Source of the DNA: Streptomyces sp. 2131.1
GTDB lineage: Bacteria > Actinomycetota > Actinomycetes > Streptomycetales > Streptomycetaceae
Length of the DNA: 64,000 nt
Direction of reading: 5' to 3'
Assembly: GCF_900105515.1 (NCBI RefSeq)
Contig: NZ_FNSY01000001.1
Span: 2,976,001 to 3,040,000, forward strand
Shown here: positions 42,237 to 49,528 of the stretch, piece after piece
Numbering within the stretch: the first letter of the stretch is position 1
Layout of the letters: every line of letters begins with the position of its first letter
Position numbers and translations under genes: made by a program
The notes under the pieces: generated by a model
Told to the model about the DNA's origin: nothing
Database searches by the model: none
Seen by the model: only the letters and a program-made list of their open reading frames with translations

Positions 42237-44200
42237 GCGGGCTGCTCCTCAGAAGGGTCCGTGGTGGGTTCGGTGACTACGGCGAGCAGGGCGCCGACCT
42301 CCACCTGGAGGCCGGGCGCGACGTGCAGGGCGGTGAGCGTGCCGGAGGCGGGGGCGAGGATGCGGTGCTCCATCTTCATCGCCTCCAGCCAGATCAGCGG
42401 CTGTCCGGCCTCGACGGCGGCCCCCTCCGCGAGGCCGTCCGCGAGGCGGACGACCGTGCCGGGCATGGGGGCGAGCAGGGAGCCGGGTTCGGTGCGGTCG
42501 GCGGGGTCGGTGAAGCGGGGCAGGGCGGTGAAGGTGTACGCGCCGGAGGCGGTGTCCACGTACGCCTTGCCGTCGTGGACGGCCACGTGGAAGGGGGCCG
42601 TCACGCCCTCGGTGTCGAGGGTGGCGCGGACGCGCCCGGCGGAGACCACGCGGACACCCTCCGTGCCGACCACCAGGCCGTCGCGGGTGGGGCGGTAGCT
42701 GATCTCGTACTCGCGGCCGTCCGGTTCGCTGCGGTACCGGCGGATCTGGGGCTGCGAGGGCAGGTTGCGCCAGGCGCCGAAGCGGGCGAACCCGCCGGCG
42801 GTCTTCCCGACGGTGTTACGGGCCGCCTCCACGACGGCCGCCGCGGTGGCCGCGATCCGGACCGCCGCTTCGTCCGCCGGGGCCGTCAGCTCCGCCAGGT
42901 GCCGCTCGTAGAACCCGGTGTCCAGGCGGGCGCCCAAGAAGTCCGGGTGCCGCAACGACCGGACGAGGAGGTCCCGGTTGGTCACCGGGCCGTGGACGCG
43001 CGCCCGCTCCAGGGCGCGGGCGAGGAGCCGCACCGCCTCGGTCCGGGTCGGGGCGTGGGCGATGACCTTGGCGAGCATCGGGTCGTAGTGGACGCCGATC
43101 GTGTCCCCGCCCGTGTACCCGGTGTCCAGGCGGACGCCCGGCTCGTCCGGCACCTCCAGCGAGAGCAGTGCTCCGGTCTGCGGCTGCCAGTCACGCGCCG
43201 GGTCCTCCGCGTACAGCCGGGCCTCCACGGCGTGCCCGGCCGGGGCCGGGGGCTCGGCGGACGGCAGTGGCTCGCCCTCCGCGGTCCGGAGCTGGAGCGC
43301 GACCAAATCGAGCCCGAACACCGCCTCGGTGACGGGGTGTTCGACCTGGAGGCGGGTGTTCATCTCCAGGAAGTACGGCCGCCCGTCGGCCGCGACCAGG
43401 AACTCGACGGTCCCCGCGCCCCGGTAGCCCACGGCGCGCGCGGCGGCCACCGCCGCCTCGTGCAGCCGCTCCCGCAGCCCGTCGGGCAGGCCGGGCGCGG
43501 GCGCCTCCTCGATGACCTTCTGGTGGCGCCGCTGGAGCGAGCAGTCGCGGGTCCCGAGCGCCCAGACCCCGTCGTGCTCGTCGGCCATGATCTGGACCTC
43601 GACGTGCCGGCCGCGCTCCACGTACGGCTCGGCGAACACCTCGCCGTCCCCGAACGCGGACAGCGCCTCGGCCGCGGCGGCGGTCAACTCACCGGCCAGG
43701 TCGCCTAGTTCCCGTACGATCCGCATCCCGCGCCCGCCGCCCCCGGCCGCCGCCTTCAGGAGCAGCGGCAGGTCGTCGGCGGTCGCGGCGGCCGGGTCCA
43801 CGGGCGCGAGGAGCGGCACCCCGGCGGCGGCCATCAGCTCCTTGGCGCGGGTCTTGGACGCCATCAGCTCGATGGCCTTGACCGGCGGCCCGATCCACCG
43901 CAGCCCGGCGTCCTGCACGGCTGTGGCGAAGTCCGCGTTCTCGGAGAGGAAGCCGTAACCGGGGTGCACGGCGTCCGCCCCGGCCGCTAGCGCGGCGGCC
44001 ACGACGCGGTCGCCGCGCAGATACGTGTCGGCGGGGGCCGCGCCCGGCAGCCGGACGGCGGTGTCGGCCTCCCGGACGTGCAGCGCGCCGGCGTCCGCGT
44101 CCGAGTACACGGCGACGGTGGCGATGCCGAGGGCCCGGCAGGTGCGGAAGATCCGGCAGGCGATCTCGCCCCGGTTGGCGACGAGCAGGCTGGTGATCAC
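42233..44200 (-). CDS. Acyl-CoA carboxylase alpha subunit (biotin carboxylase + BCCP)
   Basis: A 655-aa protein. The N-terminal biotin-carboxylase domain includes ITSLLVANRGEIACRIFRTC, YGFLSENADFATA, the glycine-rich KAAAGGGGRGMRIVRELGDL ATP grasp, and the EMNTRLQVEHPVTEAVFGLD active site. A linker BT domain follows, and a C-terminal biotinyl domain has EAMKMEH with biotin-lysine K609. It fixes CO2 on biotin for transfer by the beta subunit. GTG 44200 has GAGGAG 4 nt upstream and begins 9 bp past the beta-subunit stop. It is part of the six-gene operon. Confidence 0.95.
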   Translation of the reverse strand: MITSLLVANRGEIACRIFRTCRALGIATVAVYSDADAGALHVREADTAVRLPGAAPADTYLRGDRVVAAALAAGADAVHPGYGFLSENADFATAVQDAGLRWIGPPVKAIELMASKTRAKELMAAAGVPLLAPVDPAAATADDLPLLLKAAAGGGGRGMRIVRELGDLAGELTAAAAEALSAFGDGEVFAEPYVERGRHVEVQIMADEHDGVWALGTRDCSLQRRHQKVIEEAPAPGLPDGLRERLHEAAVAAARAVGYRGAGTVEFLVAADGRPYFLEMNTRLQVEHPVTEAVFGLDLVALQLRTAEGEPLPSAEPPAPAGHAVEARLYAEDPARDWQPQTGALLSLEVPDEPGVRLDTGYTGGDTIGVHYDPMLAKVIAHAPTRTEAVRLLARALERARVHGPVTNRDLLVRSLRHPDFLGARLDTGFYERHLAELTAPADEAAVRIAATAAAVVEAARNTVGKTAGGFARFGAWRNLPSQPQIRRYRSEPDGREYEISYRPTRDGLVVGTEGVRVVSAGRVRATLDTEGVTAPFHVAVHDGKAYVDTASGAYTFTALPRFTDPADRTEPGSLLAPMPGTVVRLADGLAEGAAVEAGQPLIWLEAMKMEHRILAPASGTLTALHVAPGLQVEVGALLAVVTEPTTDPSEEQPA

Positions 44201-44208
44201 TTCACTCC

Positions 44209-45807
44209 TCACATCCGGAAGACGCCGAAGCCGCCGCGGGCGCCCTCGACCGGTGCGGTGTGGATGGCGGACAGGCACATGCCGAGGACGGTCCGGGTGT
44301 CGCGCGGGTCGATGACCCCGTCGTCGTACAGCCGCCCGGACAGGAACATCGGCAGGGACTCGGATTCGATCTGCTGCTCGACCATGGCGCGCAGGGCGGC
44401 GTCCGCCTCGTCGTCGTACGGGCGCCCCTTCGCGGCGGCGGAGGCGCGGGCGACGATGGAGAGCACCCCTGCGAGCTGCTGCGGGCCCATGACGGCGGAC
44501 TTGCTGCCGGGCCAGGCGAAGAGGAAGCGCGGGTCGTACGCCCTGCCGCACATCCCGTAGTGCCCGGCCCCGTACGAGGCGCCCATCAGGACCGAGAGGT
44601 GCGGGACCCTGGAGTTCGACACCGCGTTGATCATCATCGCGCCGTGCTTGATGATTCCGCCCTGCTCGTACTCCTTGCCGACCATGTAACCGGTGGTGTT
44701 GTGGAGGAAGAGCAGCGGGATGTCGCGCTGGTTGGCGAGCTGGATGAACTGGGCGGCCTTCTGCGACTCCTCGCTGAACAGCACGCCCTGCGCGTTGGCG
44801 AGGATGCCGACCGGGTAGCCGTGCAGCCGCGCCCAGCCGGTGACCAGACTCGTCCCGTACAGCGGTTTGAAGGCGTCGAAGTCCGAGCCGTCGACCAGCC
44901 GTGCGATCACCTCGCGCGGGTCGAAGGGGACCTTGAGGTCGCCGGGCACGATCCCGATCAGCTCGTCCTCGTCGTACTTCGGCGGCTCGGCGGGGGCCGG
45001 ATCGGCGTGCGCCTTGCGCCAGTTGAGGCGGGCGACGATGCGGCGGGCCTGACGCAGGGCGTCGTGCTCGTCGACGGCGAAGTGGTCGGCGAGCCCGGAC
45101 GTACGGGCGTGCATCGCGGCGCCGCCGAGCGATTCGTCGTCGCTCTCCTCGCCGGTCGCCATCTTCACCAGCGGCGGTCCGCCGAGGAAGACCTTGGACC
45201 GTTCCTGGATCATGACCGTGTGGTCGGACATGCCGGGGACGTACGCGCCTCCGGCGGTCGAGTTGCCGAAGACCACGGCCACGGTCGGGATGCCGGCGGC
45301 GGAGAGCCGGGTGATGTCCCGGAAGAGCGCCCCGCCCGGGATGAAGATCTCCTTCTGGGACGGCAGGTCGGCGCCCCCGGACTCCACGAGGCTGATGCAC
45401 GGCAGCCGGTTGGCGAAGGCGATCTCGTTGGCCCGCAGCGCCTTCTTCAGCGTCCACGGGTTGGAGGCGCCGCCGCGCACGGTCGGGTCGTTGGCGGTGA
45501 TCAGGCACTCGACGCCCTCCACCACCCCGATTCCGGTGACGAGCGAAGCGCCGACCGCGTACTCGCTGCCCCAGGCGGCCAGCGGCGACAGCTCCAGGAA
45601 CGGCGTGTCCGGGTCGACCAGCAGCTCGATGCGCTCGCGGGCGAGCAGCTTGCCGCGCCCCCGGTGCCGCTCGGTGTACTTCTCGCCGCCGCCCTCCAGC
45701 GCCTTGGCGTGCGCGGCCTCCAGCTCGGCGAGCTTGTCCAGCATGGCGGTCCGGTTGGCCGCGTAGTCGGGGCTCGCGGTGTCGAGCCCGGTGGGCAGGA
45801 CGGTCAT
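44209..45807 (-). CDS. Acyl-CoA carboxylase beta subunit (carboxyltransferase)
   Basis: A 532-aa carboxyltransferase. It has both CT halves: KYTERHRGRGKLLARERIEL, ITANDPTVRGGASNPWTLKK, SLVESGGADLPSQKEIFIPG in the N half, and FSEESQKAAQFIQLANQRDI, LLFLHNTTGYMVGKEYEQGG, GHYGMCGRAYDPRFLFAWPG in the C half. The residues around the oxyanion holes (GG) are intact. The pattern DxTGxMVGxxxE fits MccB/AtuC/methylcrotonyl- and geranyl-CoA carboxylases better than AccD5-type PccB. ATG 45807 overlaps the AtuA-like stop (ATGA). Confidence 0.94.
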   Translation of the reverse strand: MTVLPTGLDTASPDYAANRTAMLDKLAELEAAHAKALEGGGEKYTERHRGRGKLLARERIELLVDPDTPFLELSPLAAWGSEYAVGASLVTGIGVVEGVECLITANDPTVRGGASNPWTLKKALRANEIAFANRLPCISLVESGGADLPSQKEIFIPGGALFRDITRLSAAGIPTVAVVFGNSTAGGAYVPGMSDHTVMIQERSKVFLGGPPLVKMATGEESDDESLGGAAMHARTSGLADHFAVDEHDALRQARRIVARLNWRKAHADPAPAEPPKYDEDELIGIVPGDLKVPFDPREVIARLVDGSDFDAFKPLYGTSLVTGWARLHGYPVGILANAQGVLFSEESQKAAQFIQLANQRDIPLLFLHNTTGYMVGKEYEQGGIIKHGAMMINAVSNSRVPHLSVLMGASYGAGHYGMCGRAYDPRFLFAWPGSKSAVMGPQQLAGVLSIVARASAAAKGRPYDDEADAALRAMVEQQIESESLPMFLSGRLYDDGVIDPRDTRTVLGMCLSAIHTAPVEGARGGFGVFRM

Positions 45808-47516
45808 GCGGGCACCTCCAGAAGGGTGACGGGTATCTCCAGGTGGCGGGAGCGCAGCCACTCCCCCAGCGCCTTGGCCTGCGGGTCGAAGCGGTGCTGC
45901 GCGGCGACGCCCTCGCCGAGCAGCCCGTGGACGATGAAGTTCAACGCCCGCAGGTTCGGCAGGACATGGCGTACGACGGTGAGGTCGGCGGTCTCCGGGA
46001 GGAGTGCGCGCAACCGCTCGACGGTCAGCTCGTGCGCCAGCCACCGCCACGCGTCCTCGTCCCGGACCCAGACGCCGACGTTGGCGTCCCCACCCTTGTC
46101 GCCGCTGCGTGCGCCGGCGATACGGCCGAGGGGGGCGCGGCGGGTCGGTCCCGGCTCCAACGGCTGGGGCAAGGGCGGCTGTTCGACGTCGTGCAGCTCC
46201 TGTGTCCGTGCGGGGTGCGCGACGGGCTGCCGCGTCCCGTCGGGGAGTACGGCCACGTGCTCCACGTCCCGCGCCGGTACGTACCGCGCCTCGAACACCC
46301 CGTAGGGGGCGCCCTTTCCGGGCGGGGCGGTGACGTGGAAGCCGGGGTAGCTGCCGAGCGCCAGCTCGATCGCCGCACCGGACAACGCCCGTCCCACGGC
46401 GTCCTGTTCGCGGTCGCGTACAACCAGACGGAGCAGCGCGCTCGCGGTCTCCTCGGTCTCGGCGTCGGGTTTGTCCGTACGGGCCAGCTCCCAGCGGACC
46501 TCCTCCGGCCGGCGCCCGGCGCGCTCGAAGGCGTCCGCGAACTGGTCCCGGACGAGAGCCGCCTTGGCCTCGACGTCGAGCCCGGTGAGGACGAAGACGA
46601 CCTCGTTGCGCCAGCCGCCGAGCCGGGTGAGCCCGGCCTTGAGGGCGGGCGGCGGGGCCTCGCCGCGTACGCCGGAGATCCGGACCCGGTCCGGCCCGTC
46701 CTGCGTCAGCGTCGCGGTGTCGAGCCGGGCGGTGACGTCGGGGCCCGCGTACCGGGCGCCGCCGGTCTCGTACAGGAGCTGGGCGGTGACCGTGCCGAGG
46801 TCGACGACGCCGCCGGTGCCGTCGTGCTTGGTGATGACGGAGCTGCCGTCGGCGTGGATCTCCGCCACCGGGAAGCCGGGGCGGCGGACGTCGTGGTCGC
46901 GGAAGAAGGCGTAGTTGCCGCCGGTGGCCTGTGTCCCGCACTCCAGGACGTGCCCGGCGACCACGGCCCCGGCGAGCGCGTCGCGGTCATCGGGGCCCCA
47001 GCCGAAGTGGGCGGCGGCTGGGCCGGTGACGAGGGCGGCGTCCGTCACCCGGCCGGTGACGACGACCCCGGCACCGGCCCGCAGGCACGCCGCGATGCCT
47101 GCTCCGCCAAGATACGCGTTTGCCGTGAGGAAACCCTCCGGTACGGAAATGCTGTCGCCCTCCACATGGGCGACCCGTACGGGAACCCCGACCTTCGCGG
47201 CCAGTTCGCGTATCGCGTCGGCGAGCCCTGCGGGGTTGAGGCCGCCCGCGTTGGCGACGATCCTCACCCCCCGCTCGTGGGCAAGCCCGAGGCCCTCCTC
47301 CAGCTGCCTCAGGAACGTGGAGGCGTACCCGCGCGCCGGGTCCTTGAGGCGGCTGCGGCCGAGGATGAGCATGGTCAGCTCGGCGAGGTAGTCCCCGGTG
47401 AGGACGTCGAGCGGGCCGCCGGTGAGCATCTCGCGCAGGGCGTCGAAACGGTCGCCGTAGAAACCGGAGGCGTTGCCGATCCGCAGGGGCGCGGGCACCC
47501 CGGCCGCCCCCGTCAC
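45804..47516 (-). CDS. AtuA-like (acyclic terpene utilisation AtuA, DUF1446) protein
   Basis: A 570-aa cytoplasmic protein with the AtuA fold: PLRIGNASGFYGDRFDALRE, LDVLTGDYLAELTMLILGRS, VRIVANAGGLNPAGLADAIR, and a C-terminal domain IAGARSGDKGGDANVGVWVR. AtuA is essential for citronellol/geraniol catabolism in Pseudomonas but its reaction is unknown. GTG 47516 overlaps the stop of the TIGR03084 gene by four bases. The block AtuA, carboxyltransferase, biotin carboxylase, dehydrogenase mirrors part of the Pseudomonas atuABCDEFGH cluster. Confidence 0.9.
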   Translation of the reverse strand: MTGAAGVPAPLRIGNASGFYGDRFDALREMLTGGPLDVLTGDYLAELTMLILGRSRLKDPARGYASTFLRQLEEGLGLAHERGVRIVANAGGLNPAGLADAIRELAAKVGVPVRVAHVEGDSISVPEGFLTANAYLGGAGIAACLRAGAGVVVTGRVTDAALVTGPAAAHFGWGPDDRDALAGAVVAGHVLECGTQATGGNYAFFRDHDVRRPGFPVAEIHADGSSVITKHDGTGGVVDLGTVTAQLLYETGGARYAGPDVTARLDTATLTQDGPDRVRISGVRGEAPPPALKAGLTRLGGWRNEVVFVLTGLDVEAKAALVRDQFADAFERAGRRPEEVRWELARTDKPDAETEETASALLRLVVRDREQDAVGRALSGAAIELALGSYPGFHVTAPPGKGAPYGVFEARYVPARDVEHVAVLPDGTRQPVAHPARTQELHDVEQPPLPQPLEPGPTRRAPLGRIAGARSGDKGGDANVGVWVRDEDAWRWLAHELTVERLRALLPETADLTVVRHVLPNLRALNFIVHGLLGEGVAAQHRFDPQAKALGEWLRSRHLEIPVTLLEVPA

Positions 47517-48307
47517 CGCTGCCCCTTCGGCGCCCGCCCCGCCCCCGCCGGACCGGCGAAGGCCTGCGCGATGTCGAGCCAGACCTCCGCGTCCGCCCCC
47601 TCCGCGCGGACCGCCAGGTCGTCGCGGTGGGCGCGCTGCGTGACCAGCAGGCAGAAGTCGTGCAGCGGCCCGGTGACCCGCTGCGCCGCGCCCTCGGGGC
47701 CGTACGTGATCAGTTCGCCGCCCGGCGCCTCCAGTTCCACCCGGAACTCCTCGGCGGGCGCCTGCTTCCCCCGTACGAGGAAGGCGTAGTCGCGGGCCCG
47801 GACACCGATGCGGGCGACGTGCCGGAGGCGGGCGGTGGGGGTGCGGGCGGCCCCGAGGGCGTCGGCGACGTCCTGGCCGTGGGCCCAGGTCTCCATGAGC
47901 CGCCCGGTCGCCATGGAGGCCACGCTCATCGGCGGCCCGTACCAGGGGAACTTCGTCCCGGCCGGGGCCGCGCGCAGGGCCTCCTGCAACCGCTCGCGCC
48001 CCTCGCGCCAGCGGACGAGCAGCGCGTCCGGCGGATACGCGGTGACGATCTCGTCGGCGGCCCGGTCCACGAAGCCCTCGGGGTCCTCCATCGCCTTCGC
48101 GACCTCGCCGCCGAAGCGCTCCGGGTCGGTGACGGAGATCAGCGCGACGTCGTCGGTCCAGCTCAGATGGGCGATCTGGTGGGCGAGGGTCCACCCCTCG
48201 GCGGGGGTCGGCCCCGCCCACTGTCTCGCGGTCGCCCCGGCGACGAGCAGGTCGAGCTCCAGGCTCTCGCTGCGCAGGTCGTCGAGCACGGCTGAGGCAT
48301 CGGACAC
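47513..48307 (-). CDS. TIGR03084-family metal-binding protein (mycothiol-dependent maleylpyruvate isomerase-like)
   Basis: A 264-aa DinB/MDMPI-type protein. WTLAHQIAHLSWTDDVALIS (about 48-67) carries the His metal ligand, ETWAHGQDVADALGAA (about 150) the second His set, and a C-terminal MDMPI-like beta domain follows, HDFCLLVTQRAHRDDLAV. Such proteins bind zinc and often act with mycothiol as thiol transferases or isomerases; TIGR03084 function is unassigned. GTG 48307 has AGGGGAG 7 nt upstream. It is the first gene of the catabolic operon and lies just downstream of operator copy 2 (48364). Confidence 0.85.
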   Translation of the reverse strand: MSDASAVLDDLRSESLELDLLVAGATARQWAGPTPAEGWTLAHQIAHLSWTDDVALISVTDPERFGGEVAKAMEDPEGFVDRAADEIVTAYPPDALLVRWREGRERLQEALRAAPAGTKFPWYGPPMSVASMATGRLMETWAHGQDVADALGAARTPTARLRHVARIGVRARDYAFLVRGKQAPAEEFRVELEAPGGELITYGPEGAAQRVTGPLHDFCLLVTQRAHRDDLAVRAEGADAEVWLDIAQAFAGPAGAGRAPKGQR

Positions 48308-48363
48308 GGTGCGCTCCCCTCGGGGCGTGACGGCGTGCCCGGGAGCCTGCCAGCGGAACTCAA

Positions 48364-48390
48364 AACAATCAAGCATGCTTGCATGATTTT
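48364..48390. promoter_or_regulatory. Operator copy 2 (CAAGCATGCTTG core) upstream of the carboxylase operon
   Basis: A 27-bp element matching 30281-30307 except for one base in the core (CAAGCATGCTTG, a perfect 12-bp palindrome here). It lies 57-83 bp upstream of the first operon gene. Identical spacing to the start codon at both copies supports a shared repressor. Confidence 0.78.
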
Positions 48391-48428
48391 TATCCCCGCC
48401 GGCGCCGTGACGGGCGACGGCCTGCCCC

Positions 48429-49385
48429 TCAGCGCTTCGAGACGCCCCGCACCTGGCTGCGCACCGCGCCCATGCTCGCGCCGATGACCAGCGCGATGGC
48501 CAGGGCGTCCGTCGTGGACAGCGCCTGGTCGAGGACGAGGAAGCCGGCCATGGCGGCGATCGCGGGCTCCAGGCTCATCAGGATCGCGAAGGTCGGCGCC
48601 GGCAGGCGGCGCAGGGCGATGAGTTCGAGGGTGTACGGGAGGACGGAGCTGAGCAGCGCGACGGCCGCGCCGAGCCCGAGCGTGCTGGGGACGAGGAGCT
48701 TGGAGCCGGCGTCCACGATGCCGAGCGGCAGCGAGAGGAGGGCGGCGACGACCATGGCCAGGGCGAGGCCGTCGGCCTGTGGGAAGCGGCGGCCGGTGCG
48801 GGCGCTGAAGACGATGTACGCCGCCCACATCGCCCCGGCGCCCAGGGCGTAGGCGGCGCCCACGGGGTCGAGCCGGTCGAAGCCCCCGCCGCTGAGCAGG
48901 ACGACGCCGCCGAGCGCGAGGGCCGCCCAGACCAGGTTGACCAGGCGGCGCGAGGCGATCACGGACAGGGCGAGCGGGCCGAGCACCTCCAGGGTGACGG
49001 CGGCGCCGAGCGGGATGCGGTCGGCGGCCTGGTAGAACAGCGTGTTCATGCCGCCCATGGCGATGCCGAAGGCGACCACGGTGCCCCAGTCGGCGCGCGA
49101 GTGGCCGCGCAGCTTCGGCCGGCAGACCACGAGCAGGACGAGCGCGGCTGCGGCCAGTCGCAACGTGACGACGCCGAGCGCCCCGGCCCGGGGCATCAGC
49201 AGCACCGCGATGGCGGCGCCGAACTGCACGGAGAGCCCGCCCGCGACGACCAGTGCGACCGGGGCGAGCGCGGCCCGCCGCGCGCCGGACCGGGCGCCGG
49301 GTTCACCGAGGGCAGGGGTGGCGACCGCCTCCGGCACGGTGACGGCGGCTGCGGCCGGTTCTGCGGCGGTGGTCTGGTCGTTCAC
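48429..49385 (-). CDS. EamA/DMT-family transporter
   Basis: A 318-aa drug/metabolite transporter. It has ten hydrophobic helices in two EamA halves: VALVVAGGLSVQFGAAIAVL to LALSVIASRRLVNL, then LSGGGFDRLDPVGAAYALGA to LAIALVIGASMGAV. The sequence YQAADRIPLGAAVTLEVLGP is typical of RhtA-like amino-acid exporters. A 45-residue A/P-rich cytoplasmic leader precedes the first helix. GTG 49385 has GGAGAG about 12 nt upstream. Substrate: threonine/homoserine-like or other metabolite. Confidence 0.87.
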   Translation of the reverse strand: MNDQTTAAEPAAAAVTVPEAVATPALGEPGARSGARRAALAPVALVVAGGLSVQFGAAIAVLLMPRAGALGVVTLRLAAAALVLLVVCRPKLRGHSRADWGTVVAFGIAMGGMNTLFYQAADRIPLGAAVTLEVLGPLALSVIASRRLVNLVWAALALGGVVLLSGGGFDRLDPVGAAYALGAGAMWAAYIVFSARTGRRFPQADGLALAMVVAALLSLPLGIVDAGSKLLVPSTLGLGAAVALLSSVLPYTLELIALRRLPAPTFAILMSLEPAIAAMAGFLVLDQALSTTDALAIALVIGASMGAVRSQVRGVSKR

Positions 49386-49528
49386 CCGGGGCCTGTCTCT
49401 CCTGGATCCATGAACAGCGGCAGTCCATCACACTGAACTACCCGATATACGGTACTGCACTTCTGTGAGGCGGCCCGTCCCTCCACGGTAAGGACTCGCG
49501 CAAACGTCGTGAAACGCCGGGACACCTG

